Shown here in pieces: positions 54,842 to 64,000 of a DNA stretch of 64,000 nucleotides. How positions within the stretch are numbered: position 1 is the first letter of the stretch; each line of letters begins with the position of its first letter. A program made the position numbers and the translations under genes. Below the pieces are notes generated by a model. That model was not told where the DNA came from. It did no database searches and saw only the letters and a program-made list of their open reading frames with translations. The stretch comes from Schizochytrium sp. TIO01. Lineage: Eukaryota > Sar > Bigyra > Thraustochytrida > Thraustochytriidae. The stretch spans positions 4,711,483-4,775,482 of the forward strand of contig SMSO01000032.1 of assembly GCA_004764695.1 (NCBI GenBank), given 5' to 3'.

Positions 54842-56203
54842 GACGTTTTGGATACTCCGTACGCCGCTCGAGCGATCCATCTTTCGCGGTCCTGCAAGTT
54901 GGATACGCCCTTTCTGATCTAGGCGGGATTTCCCGCGCTTCTTCAGAGAAAGATCACTCGCAGCCAGCTGAGCCCGTGTCTGTCTGCGCCCACCGCGCGC
55001 TCTCAGGCCGCCCCTGCTCTAGGCGAGGCCGGTCTTGCGCACCCGCAGAGCGGCTCGTGCCTGTGCGTGCCTCCGTGGAGCGGAGTGACTGCCTGAGATT
55101 GTGATGAGGTTAGTATCCGCGAATCTCCGGATTTCTGATTATAAAAAAATATATATATTTAATAAAATAATAAAAAAACTTTTAAAAAAAAAAAAGAAGG
55201 AAACGTTGCCCTTTAAACTTAAAAATTCGCGATCGATGTGATGATGTGCCACGAATAGTACAGGTATGATCGTGGGAATATAAAGTAAAATGAGATGGAA
55301 CAAGTCGTGGGTGGGATGATGAGGTGCTCTTCTCGAGAACAAACTATGCAGTGAACTGCCACGATGAAGGCCGATAGATTAACATAGAAGAGGGCGAATG
55401 GGAGGTACTGCCGAGGAAGTAGATACCTAGGTAGGCAGATGCAGGAAAAGCTTGGAGATAATGACAAGGTACTACCTGAACTTAATTTATTTATAGAATT
55501 ATTAAATTAAGAATAGTGATCATAAACACTTTACATTGATTGAAGAAGCGAAGAAGACCTCCTTGGGCGAATGAAAGCTTCCCTGAGAAAGCTAGCTTGG
55601 AGAATACGTCAGGAAGCAGGGAGGCTTGGAAAGGATCTAAACGTACTCACCTCCTCTGTGGACATTCGCTTAAGCTTTCGAAAGCTCGCTTGCAACTACA
55701 CCGGCTACTGGCGAAGTAAATAATACTGGGATTGTGGATAATTTATAGTATACACAACACATATTACATAAACCCGTAGTAGAAGGATATCTGATAATGA
55801 AAAAAATAGATAAAAGCAAGCGGGCCTAGACTTAGTTTCAAGATGGTCGTCTCTGGCTTATTTGATTATCATCACAAAACATGCGTTAATGTGCTTCGGT
55901 GACAAGGATCTGCAGTTACCTAAGCCAATAAGTGGCCGAATCCTACACAGTTAACTTGTGCAGCATGAAACTTCACGAGTTGGTTTCGATATTCTCAATA
56001 TAACAAATTTATACTCAAGGGAACTCCGGCGTCTCGAGGCGTTGCAAAAAAAGGTTGCACCTAGGCTTCAAGTCTCTGTGACCTCTGTAAGAATGTTTGC
56101 AAAACTTTCAGTGTATGTATATCATGCTTACACTATTAATTAAAAAGAGTTCCGTGCATGAGGAGACTCTGCGAGCTTGCGCAACTGCACCTTTTGGCCG
56201 TAG

Positions 56204-56219
56204 CACTTGGATCCAAGTG
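56204..56219. repeat. 16-bp perfect palindrome containing CACTTGGATC (copy 6)
   Basis: CACTTGGATCCAAGTG is identical to its reverse complement, so the motif occurs on both strands here. Confidence 0.9.
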
Positions 56220-56810
56220 TCTTGCGCACGAGTTTGTATTTTCTCTATTTCCGTGGCATTGCTTTCTGGTAATTATAATTTCAAGTTGGAAAACCTCTAA
56301 CCAGAACAGTCGAGGATTGGATCAGACTCTGCTACGATTCTTCGGCCACTGATTCCTGGCTTTGTTTGCCCACCAATTCAACTTTAGACTGTCAAACTAT
56401 GCATCGACAATCCACAATCCCGCTTCTGTTTGCATCATAGCTCCAGGGCCACGCCCTTCGCCTCTGAGCCGCCCCGCGCCAGGCTGCTCGAGATCTCGAA
56501 GGGGCAAGCAACACCGGTCAGAAACTGTTTGCAGTGCCGTCGGAATCCTCGGTACAATCCTTAGCCCCTCTTTGAAAAAGGAATTTTAAAGCCAAAGCAT
56601 AAACCAAAAACTCGGGTGTCTAGAACCTCAGAACCTGCTAGAACGAGCGGCGAATTGCCTTTTACTTCAAGCCACGCAAACTGTAGCTTCAAGTCGCAGA
56701 CGGCGGCGTTGTTGGGCCCTCTGCTGCGACCTTGATCCACCGCCGCGGGGCCTTGAAGAAGACAAAACCAAACCAAACAAGACAGGACAAAACAAAACAA
56801 AAGCTCTTCT

Positions 56811-56940
56811 GTTTGTTTGTTTGTTTGTTTGTTTGTTTGTTTGTTTGTTTGTTTGTTTGTTTGTTTGTTTGTTTGTTTGTTTGTTTGTTTGTTTGTTTGT
56901 TTGTTTGTTTGTTTGTTTGTTTGTTTGTTTGTTTGTTTGT
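56811..56940. repeat. Long GTTT tetranucleotide microsatellite
   Basis: About 32 perfect GTTT units. Apparent long open frames on it (NKQT, VCLF) are artefacts. Confidence 0.97.
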
Positions 56941-57609
56941 TCATTTCTCTGTTGTCTGCGCTTTAGTTTTCCATCCAACAGAAAGCGATTCGGAGCTTAG
57001 GTGAAAACCTCGCCGAATCCTGCTTCCTATCCCTGTTTCCTTGCAAGCTTCCTGCGAAAGGCTAACACATACTCCTAGTTCTTCTGCTGCTTGTGGAGGC
57101 TTTCAACATGAGCTGTCGTACTTCTAAAGTCGTTGTCGCCGTCATCAAAACCTTAGAGCCTTTGCGCTTTCCGCGTGAGGGGCGCTGTCTATCTATGTCT
57201 CCAGAGGAGACCTCTTCGATCCAATGCATCTATTTATTACACAGATATACACTAAAAATAAATGCAAAACTTTTATTGAAGAGGTATATTCATTAAAAAT
57301 GTGTAGAGTAGGTTTTATCAGTTTTTACTCTTAAACTCTAAAATAAAGTTTAGTAAAAGAAGATCACAGAACAAGGGATCCATCGATGCTGCGATGATGA
57401 GGCGAAGACCATCATTCATCCCCGTCTTTACCATCGCGAGCGAGCTCGGACGCCGCCCTCTGCGCAGGCCGCGCCGTTGGTGTTTAGCAGTTCAACGTCC
57501 TCTGCGCAGCACCAGCGAGGTCTGAGACGCGAGCCAACTGCGATTCCGGCAATTCCTCCCACGCGAGAGGGCACAATTCTGAAGGGGCAAAAGTACTGTT
57601 GTGAAGATG

Positions 57610-57634
57610 TTTGTTTGTTTGTTTGTTTGTTTGT
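57610..57634. repeat. GTTT microsatellite
   Basis: About six GTTT units. Confidence 0.9.
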
Positions 57635-57658
57635 TTTGCTTTGTTTCTGCTGCAAAGC

Positions 57659-57668
57659 CACTTGGATC
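57659..57668 (+). repeat. CACTTGGATC motif copy 7
   Basis: In GCCACTTGGATCGCG, about 25 bases after the GTTT tract. Confidence 0.8.
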
Positions 57669-57900
57669 GCGCAGAATGTGCACAGAATAATGAGGATGTC
57701 TGATGATGATGCACCATCGCAGCATAGCGGCGCTGCTCAAACCGCTCGCCGCCTCTCGTGGGAAGCACGGAGATGGCCGCGAGATCAGAGGTTATCCATC
57801 GCGATTGTACTTCAATGTGTCAATCGCAGTCGTTCGTTTTTAGCTTCACATGCAAAGTTTCGATGTTGTTGAACTTTCAATCAATAATTAATAAACTTTG

Positions 57901-57932
57901 AGTGAGTGAATGAATGAATGAATGAATGAATA
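57901..57932. repeat. GAAT microsatellite
   Basis: About six GAAT/TGAA units. Confidence 0.9.
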
Positions 57933-59695
57933 AAAACTTTTAGAGAGAAAGAATTGACAACATAGCGAAGTCATGCACGCACACTAGGGATCGCATAATG
58001 ACTTCTAGTACCTATGACTTGAGTGGACCTTTGGAGAGAAGAGAAAGAAAAGAAAGCGTATCTTCAGGAAAACAAAAATCGTGCCCCAAATCTGCGCCTC
58101 GAGGAGTACAAATCGCCTCGCAGCACACTACCACGTCCTCAGCAGCAGCTCTCTCCGCCGCCGCATGCAAGCGACAGAAGAGCCGCCGACCTGCGGCTGC
58201 TTCGAGCGACGGAGAAACCAAAATCCCAGATTGATTCATGCGCGGTACCTCGAGAGGACTAGCTAAGTTGGAGCTGTTTTAGCGGCTAACAGTGTCCGAC
58301 CCTCTCGAAAATGCGTTGCGCACTCGGTCGGAATCTGGACCGCGTATGTACTTGTTATGGAGGGATCAGAATATTGGAGTAGCTATAGCTATAACGCTGC
58401 TGCTGTCTGCTTTTTGTGGATTCAATGAGGTATGAGTCTCGCAATAGCAACCAACGACAGAGCCTTTGCCATAGTATGGATGTAACTCATATCAACATCT
58501 GTAGATTGGCGAACGAAGGATGGGCTGTAGGATTCTTTAGCTGAGATGAAAACGTTTCACTGAGGAGGAGCCACAACACAGTTTCTTCTACTTTAAAAAA
58601 ACAAATGTTTTTAGAATTAAATGTATAAATTTCTTTTCTCGTTTTAGTGTGAAGGTTATTTGGAGAGAGTAAAACTTTCGAGCTGTTGCTGGTGCGTGGG
58701 TACCTGCAAACCTGCGAAAACGGCCGTCAATGTGCATCAGTGAATCGTTAGATGTGCATACCTACAGCGTTCGATTTGAATTATATATTGACTTGTTCTT
58801 TTCGAAGAAAGACATGAGCCGCAGATTCTGAAAAAAAATAAAATAATAAAAAATCAAAAGTTTAAAAGATCATTAAAAATATATATATATAACAAATACT
58901 ATTTTTAGAAAAACTATAGAAACAAATCTGAACGAAAGAAATAGAAAGAAATGGGAGGATCCTCAGAAGGCAAAGTCACTCAAAGAAGCAGATAAAGCAG
59001 ATATAGAAACAGCAAACCAAACAAACAGATCAACTAAGTCAGAGTATGAGGGGTGTTCGCCTCTGGAAGTTTTCCCCTTCACGGCCTGACAGAAAAGAAA
59101 CCCTCAAAGAATGGAAGGAGCCTCTTCAAGCTCTGCAGGAGGAACCAGAAGAAAGTATGTATGGGGAAGCTTTTCCTTTTTCATACTTTGGACTCATTCT
59201 AAAATAAAATGTTTCGCACTTTCACTTTACGACGCAGTATTTGTTTCCCAACCCCTAGCAGTTCAATATCCTTCCATTAGCCCTTAGGTGAGAAGCCACA
59301 TTTAAATATACATATATAAATAGCTTTGTCAGCCTGAGGGTTTTGTTTAAAATGAAAGGCAACTAAAGAAAAATGAGGAAGGGTAAAACAAAATAAGAAG
59401 CCCTAGTACCTACATAGCTGCGGCTGGTTGCTGGGAGAAAGAAATGAAAGTTTCCTTTATTCTTTTCTTTTTAAATTATTCGTGCAAGAACTGTGACCGC
59501 ATCAAAATATTTTCAAGTATCTTTTCTCTGAAGAGAGGTAGATAATAGTAGAAAAGGATGCAGAAGAGCAGATCGAGGCAGAATTTGTGCTGTTGCGATC
59601 CTTGGAGAAGCAAACCCAAAACTCGAGAGCTTTGAAAGCCTCTCCAAAACTAAGTCACACATAGAAGGACAAGACTCACATCTGCCCTTGCAAAG

Positions 59696-61282
59696 ATGAT
59701 GATGTCCACCATGACCTCGACTCGCCTCACGGCTGCCGCCCGCGCCTCCGTGCAGGTCCGCGACCTTGCCGTTCGCGCCATGTCTTCTGTGCCTACGGTG
59801 CCCAACTTTATCGGAGGCCAGTTCTCCGAGTCCAAGACGTCCAAGTGGATTGACGTGACCAACCCTGCGACTGGCGAGGTCATCGCTCGTTGCCCCGAGA
59901 CCACACCCGAGGAGATGGCAGCTGCTACTGCCAACGCTGCCGAGGTCTTCAAGACGTGGCGCAATGTCTCTGTCTCCAACCGCGTCCGTGTGATGCTCGA
60001 GTACCAGCGTCTCATTCGCGAGAACATGGATGACCTCGCAGAGACCATCACCATGGAGCAGGGTAAGACCCTTCCCGACGCTCGCGGTGATGTCTTCCGT
60101 GGCCTTGAGGTCGTAGAACACTCCTGCTCTATGGGCACCCTGATGATGGGTGAGACCATCGGCAACGTGGCCCGCGACTTGGACCAGTACTCCTACCGTG
60201 AGCCCCTCGGTGTAGTTGCTGGTATCGCCCCCATGAACTTTGCAGCCATGATTAACCTCTGGATCATCCCCATGGCACTCACCACCGGTAACACCGTCGT
60301 GCTCAAGGCCAGCGAGAAGACCCCTCTCACCGCCATCAAGCTTGCCAAGCTCGCACAGCAGGCTGGCGTGCCTGACGGTGCCCTCAACCTTATCCACGGA
60401 GCCCACGACTGTGTCAACTTTATCTGCGATGACGAACACATCAAGGCCGTCAGCTTTGTTGGCAGCAACCGCGCTGGTGAGTACATCTACGACAGAGCCA
60501 CCAAGAACGGCAAGCGTGCCCAGTGCAACCTCGGCGCCAAGAACCACGGAACCATCCTCCCGGACGCTGACAAGGACATGGCTCTCGATGCCCTCGCTGG
60601 AGCTGGACTCGGAGCTGCTGGACAGCGTTGCATGGCCCTCAGTGTCAACATCTTCGTGGGAGAGTCTCAGGAGTGGATCCCGGAGCTTGTGGAGCGCGCC
60701 AAGAAGTACAAGGTTGGACCTGGCCACCTCGCCGGTACTGACATTGGACCTGTGATTGACGAGGCTGCCAAGAACCGCATTGAGGACCTCATCACCTCTG
60801 CCGAGAAGGAGGGTGCAACTATTCTTCTTGATGGACGCAACTACAAGGTCGAGGGATACGAGAACGGTAGCTTCGTGGGACCCACCATCATTTCCGATGT
60901 TACCCCCGACATGACCTGCTACAAGGAGGAGATCTTTGGCCCGGTCATCTGCGTCATGAAGGCCGACACCCTTGACGAGGCTATTGAGATCACCAACAAG
61001 AACCCCTACGGTAACGGATGCGCTGTCTTCACTAAGAGCGGAGCAGCTGCACGCAAGTACCAGCATGAGATTGATGTTGGCCAGGTCGGTATCAACGCCC
61101 CCATCCCTGTGCCCCTCCCTATGTTCTCCTTTACTGGCTCCCGCGCATCCATCCGCGGTGACCTCAACTTTTATGGCAAGGCTGGCATGCAGTTCATGAC
61201 CAAGCTCAAGACCGTCACTGCCAGCTGGCCCCAGTCCACTATGCGCTGGGGATCCGTCATGCCCACCATGGACAAGAAGTAA
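59696..61282 (+). CDS. ALDH6A1: Methylmalonate-semialdehyde dehydrogenase, mitochondrial (acylating)
   Basis: A complete 528-residue frame of the ALDH6 family. Residues 1-30 (three Met, then [18 protein letters not shown]) look like a mitochondrial presequence. The mature part begins near [15 protein letters not shown] (about 32-46), typical of MMSDH. Catalytic features: [20 protein letters not shown] (about 176-195), the NAD-binding [13 protein letters not shown] (about 256-268), [17 protein letters not shown], and [16 protein letters not shown] with the catalytic Cys at about 312. [19 protein letters not shown] and [12 protein letters not shown] end the domain. It oxidises malonate and methylmalonate semialdehydes to acetyl- and propionyl-CoA in valine, thymine and beta-alanine catabolism. 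Codons are strongly C/G-ending, unlike the AT-rich neighbours, suggesting high expression; this bias also opens a long antisense frame. The neighbours are unrelated. Confidence 0.95.
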   Translation: MMMSTMTSTRLTAAARASVQVRDLAVRAMSSVPTVPNFIGGQFSESKTSKWIDVTNPATGEVIARCPETTPEEMAAATANAAEVFKTWRNVSVSNRVRVMLEYQRLIRENMDDLAETITMEQGKTLPDARGDVFRGLEVVEHSCSMGTLMMGETIGNVARDLDQYSYREPLGVVAGIAPMNFAAMINLWIIPMALTTGNTVVLKASEKTPLTAIKLAKLAQQAGVPDGALNLIHGAHDCVNFICDDEHIKAVSFVGSNRAGEYIYDRATKNGKRAQCNLGAKNHGTILPDADKDMALDALAGAGLGAAGQRCMALSVNIFVGESQEWIPELVERAKKYKVGPGHLAGTDIGPVIDEAAKNRIEDLITSAEKEGATILLDGRNYKVEGYENGSFVGPTIISDVTPDMTCYKEEIFGPVICVMKADTLDEAIEITNKNPYGNGCAVFTKSGAAARKYQHEIDVGQVGINAPIPVPLPMFSFTGSRASIRGDLNFYGKAGMQFMTKLKTVTASWPQSTMRWGSVMPTMDKK

Positions 61283-62482
61283 ATAAACCCGCGCAACTTT
61301 CGCCTAGTACTTATCTAAACTCACAAATTTACATTTCAATGATTCTGCGTAACTTGTATATGCCTTGTAACGCTCAAAGAACAGTTTTCTCGTTATCCTT
61401 TTTTCGTCAGAGGTATCCACGATACACTACATTTCATAATCAGATGATAATCCCCAAGAAATGCCCTGAAGCATCCATGGACGACATTTATATCATGCTC
61501 CCTTGGTGCATTCTTCCCTCGTTTCACTTCCATGTCTCGGAATCCCACGAAATAAATTTCAGCTCTTCAAAGCATGAAAATGCCATCTTCAAAACCCACA
61601 AACAAAAAAAACACCATATGGACGCACATCACTATAGTCCTGTGTCACACCTAATAACATGCACGCCTCTGAGCTCTACAATCCGATGTCCTAACTACTA
61701 CGCTTCTTCATAAGCTGAGCCAGTGTAAGCCCCAACCCATTATATAAATATACATATATATTCGGATGACATGGCAAAGGGGCCTAATCCGTGCGTCGCG
61801 TCGCGGCCGCGTCATTTGGACCCCTTTCTGGATCTTGTGTTCGAACTTCTTTCGACTCGTAATATTCTTTTATGATAAACAATTTAAAAAACATTTTCTT
61901 TCATTCTCTTTCTTTAATTCTTTGTTACTGTATTTTTAATCAGGCAGAGTCCAACTCACGTCCTTCGCTCCGACTGGCCAGCGCAGGCCGAGCTACGAGC
62001 GAACACAGGGGCCTAACGCGTCCCTGAGAACGGTGAGTGTATACTGTATAGGATCTCTGCAAGCATCTGCTCTTGCCTTAACACCTGCCAAGATAGATCC
62101 GTCTCGTTTGGCTTCAGTTCATGCCTGGAGCTGAGTCACAATATCTATTCTCCTCGAGCTTTTGCTGCTGCTTGCACTGCTGCTTTGGCTGGACCTAGAG
62201 GACAGGTTGGATAGGTTCTGGCTGAGGAAGAGGAGGTTATATATTTGAACGTGCTGGAGCAGGTCCTGTAGAATACAGTTGTTTTACTCGTTGAAGTCCT
62301 TGGTTGCTTGGTTGACTAACTCGTTGAATATCTTGCATACGATCAATCCCACCTTATTTTAATTTATTACTACGTGGATACAACTCGTGCAAAATTGCGT
62401 GGCTAACACAGCTTTGCAAAACGAGGGCAACCTAGGCAGCTCTCTAGAAAAGCTTGAGGCGTGTATTCCTTGTGGAGAGCTT
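61283..62482. other. Spacer before VPS35
   Basis: About 1.2 kb between MMSDH and VPS35. It contains a GC-rich patch near 61780-61830 (CGTCGCGTCGCGGCCGCG) and a 124-codon frame at 61339-61713 without motif. The promoter of VPS35 should be in the right half. Confidence 0.6.
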
Positions 62483-64000
62483 ATGGCAGCATTGGCAGGC
62501 CGAGGAAGAGGCGCTGCGAGATCGAGAAGAGCATCCGGACCGCAGGCATACCCTAGCATGGACCAACATGATGATATGGCGCGTCGCCTTCGCGATGCGT
62601 TGCGCGATGTTGAGGAGAATGCCTTCCATATGAATCGTGCCATTGATGCGAACAACCTTGATGATGCAATCAAGTACGCCCAGAATATGCTCCGCGAACT
62701 CCGATCTGGTGCGCTGTCACCGCGCCCTTACTATGAATTATGGATGAAGATCTTTGACTACCTGCGTCAGCTGCACTCATACTTCTTGGACATTAATAAC
62801 AAGGGAATGCCAATGGAGGAATTGTACAGAAAAGTACAGTCTTCGAGCTTTATCATTCCGCGCTTGTACCTCATGATTACTACGGGCTCAGCTTTCCTCA
62901 TGTCCCAAGAGGCATCTTCGCAGGAGATTCTTACGGACTTGATCGAAATGTCAAAGGGCGTCCAGCACCCAATGAGGGGTCTCTTTCTACGCAACTATCT
63001 TTTGAAGATGACACAGGATAAGCTGACATCGGAGTTCGATGTCAGCACCGAGTTTGCCATCTCCTATGTTCTCCAAAACTTTGGAGAAATGAACCGACTT
63101 TGGGTTCGTATGCAGCACCAAGGCAACCCCAAAACCCGTGCCCGCCGAGAAAAGGAGCGCCAGGACCTAAAGGTTCTCATTTCGTTCAATCTTGTTCGTC
63201 TTTCGGAGTTCGAGGGAATGACCTCCCAGGTTTACCAAACCTCTGTACTTGGCCAAATTCTTGATTTAGTGACAAACTGCAAAGATACGATTGCTCAACA
63301 GTATTTGATTGATGTTCTGGTTCAGGTTTTCCCTGCTCAGTACCATCTTGATACTCTGGAAAGACTTTTTGCTGCTTTTGAGCACCTTGAGCCCGCAGTG
63401 GACCTGAAATCCGTCTTGGAAAGCCTCATGGACCGCATCAAATACTACGGCGAAGAGGAAGACGAGGAAGATCAGGAGACTGAAACCGCAGAGAAGTCAA
63501 TCCAACCGCCCGCTCCTCCTAGTGATAAGACAGAGGACGCTCCTTCTGCAAAGGAAGATGCTGATGATGAAGATGCTGTAGATGAGGAACAGGGTGAGGA
63601 TGCCATTGATGATGAGGCTCAAGATGAGGACGAGGATAGTAAGCAAGGTGAACCGAAGGAATCGGAGCCAGCACCGATTGAATCAAACGGTGCAGAGGAA
63701 AAACCGAAGGAGCATGGAGTTCCTGCACGTGCGTACCAACTTATCAATGAAGTGGTGGCAAAAACAATTGCTAGTCGTCAAGACTTGAACCCCGAATCCG
63801 TTTTAGAACTGCATGTGTCTATGCTGGACTTTGTAGTTGCTTGCTACCCAGGTAATCTTGAATACCTTAGCAGTGTACTAGGATATTGTGCCGACTATTT
63901 GGAGAAGCATGAAGAGGCTGTACGTGCTCAAAATCTCGACCCTCTTGTCATGCAACTCCTCCGGGTCCCTCTCAAACAACAAGAACTTGGGTCGCTCGAC
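62483..64000 (+). CDS. VPS35: VPS35, retromer core subunit, C-terminus beyond the window
   Basis: An open plus-strand frame from an ATG at 62483 to the right edge (506 codons seen; an in-frame stop lies about 120 bases upstream, and a second Met at 62558 is an alternative start). The N-terminal helical solenoid is clearly VPS35: EENAFHMNRAIDANNLDDAI, MLRELRSGALSPRPYYELWM, SFIIPRLYLMITTGSAFL with the invariant PRLYL motif (binds VPS26), and GVQHPMRGLFLRNYLLKM. In the next part an acidic, low-complexity insertion of about 85 residues (Glu/Asp-rich, about 325-410) precedes YQLINEVVAKTIASRQDL. VPS35 scaffolds the retromer (with VPS26 and VPS29), returning receptors from endosomes to the Golgi or plasma membrane. 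The 3' end lies outside, so completeness cannot be judged. Confidence 0.93.
   Translation, partial: MAALAGRGRGAARSRRASGPQAYPSMDQHDDMARRLRDALRDVEENAFHMNRAIDANNLDDAIKYAQNMLRELRSGALSPRPYYELWMKIFDYLRQLHSYFLDINNKGMPMEELYRKVQSSSFIIPRLYLMITTGSAFLMSQEASSQEILTDLIEMSKGVQHPMRGLFLRNYLLKMTQDKLTSEFDVSTEFAISYVLQNFGEMNRLWVRMQHQGNPKTRARREKERQDLKVLISFNLVRLSEFEGMTSQVYQTSVLGQILDLVTNCKDTIAQQYLIDVLVQVFPAQYHLDTLERLFAAFEHLEPAVDLKSVLESLMDRIKYYGEEEDEEDQETETAEKSIQPPAPPSDKTEDAPSAKEDADDEDAVDEEQGEDAIDDEAQDEDEDSKQGEPKESEPAPIESNGAEEKPKEHGVPARAYQLINEVVAKTIASRQDLNPESVLELHVSMLDFVVACYPGNLEYLSSVLGYCADYLEKHEEAVRAQNLDPLVMQLLRVPLKQQELGSLD

Larger units (their letters stand above)
48761..59695. other. Gene-poor 10.9-kb region with microsatellites and a repeated 10-mer
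   Basis: Apart from the possible first exon of centrin near 48.95 kb, I see no gene I can support. The stretch alternates AT-rich parts (49-51, 53.7-56, 58.5-59.5 kb) with GC-rich parts (51.8-53.4, 54.6-55.1, 57.4-58.3 kb). It holds seven CACTTGGATC copies and many simple repeats. Open frames on the repeats (for example TNKQ, VCLF) are artefacts. Whether it contains non-coding RNA genes or unannotated exons cannot be told from the sequence alone. Confidence 0.55.

Noticed and set aside
56561..57004. Open frames rich in TNKQ, NKQT or VCLF
   Set aside because: Translations of the GTTT microsatellite in different frames and strands.
59513..61066. 517-codon open frame antisense to MMSDH
   Set aside because: It mirrors the C/G-ending codons of the sense gene. 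The protein is repetitive in LVLLG/HHG-type residues with no domain, and the sense gene is certain.

Overview
The window looks like nuclear DNA of a unicellular eukaryote, most probably a stramenopile of the thraustochytrid (labyrinthulomycete) type. This is an inference from gene content, not a database match. The signs are mostly single-exon genes, an AP2-domain transcription factor beside animal/fungal-type genes (ARP6, VPS35, MMSDH, centrin), a protein with four CBS domains plus PB1, and long gene-poor spacers full of tetranucleotide microsatellites. I saw no operons, ribosome binding sites, CRISPR arrays, rRNAs or tRNAs.

Layout. 0-12 kb: an IQ-motif protein on the minus strand that runs off the left edge, then a huge type I membrane protein with PAN/Apple-like and cysteine-rich modules, also minus, split by a reading-frame break near 5.25 kb. 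12-23 kb: a CBS-CBS-PB1 membrane-anchored protein (minus), an FHA-RING ubiquitin ligase with a PDZ-like C-terminus (plus) and an AP2/ERF-type factor (minus). 22.7-30.6 kb: gene-poor, microsatellite-rich. 30.6-36 kb: actin-related protein 6 (plus), a decayed gene relic (minus) and a CCA-adding-enzyme-like protein (plus). 36-43.2 kb is the densest part: a possible Sfi1-like protein (minus), an unknown 340-residue protein (plus), an EF-hand protein with one intron (minus), a PP2C phosphatase (minus) and a JmjC/cupin protein (plus), with a MITE-like element between the last two. 43-49 kb: a GST-like protein (plus) and centrin (minus, first exon unresolved). 48.8-59.7 kb: about 10.9 kb without a convincing gene, holding microsatellites and seven copies of the 10-mer CACTTGGATC. 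59.7-64 kb: mitochondrial methylmalonate-semialdehyde dehydrogenase (plus) and VPS35 (plus), which runs off the right edge.

The genes do not form one pathway. There is a loose cytoskeletal/calcium theme (centrin, possible Sfi1-like protein, IQ protein, EF-hand protein) and a nuclear signalling theme (ARP6, FHA-RING, AP2). Since gene order in such genomes rarely follows function, I treat the co-location as weak evidence. The least explained items are the minus-strand relic at 32.7-33.6 kb (one in-frame stop and three frame shifts in otherwise coding-like sequence), the CACTTGGATC cluster, the 42.0-42.3 kb terminal-inverted-repeat element and the recurrent GGTAGGTACC motif in spacers.
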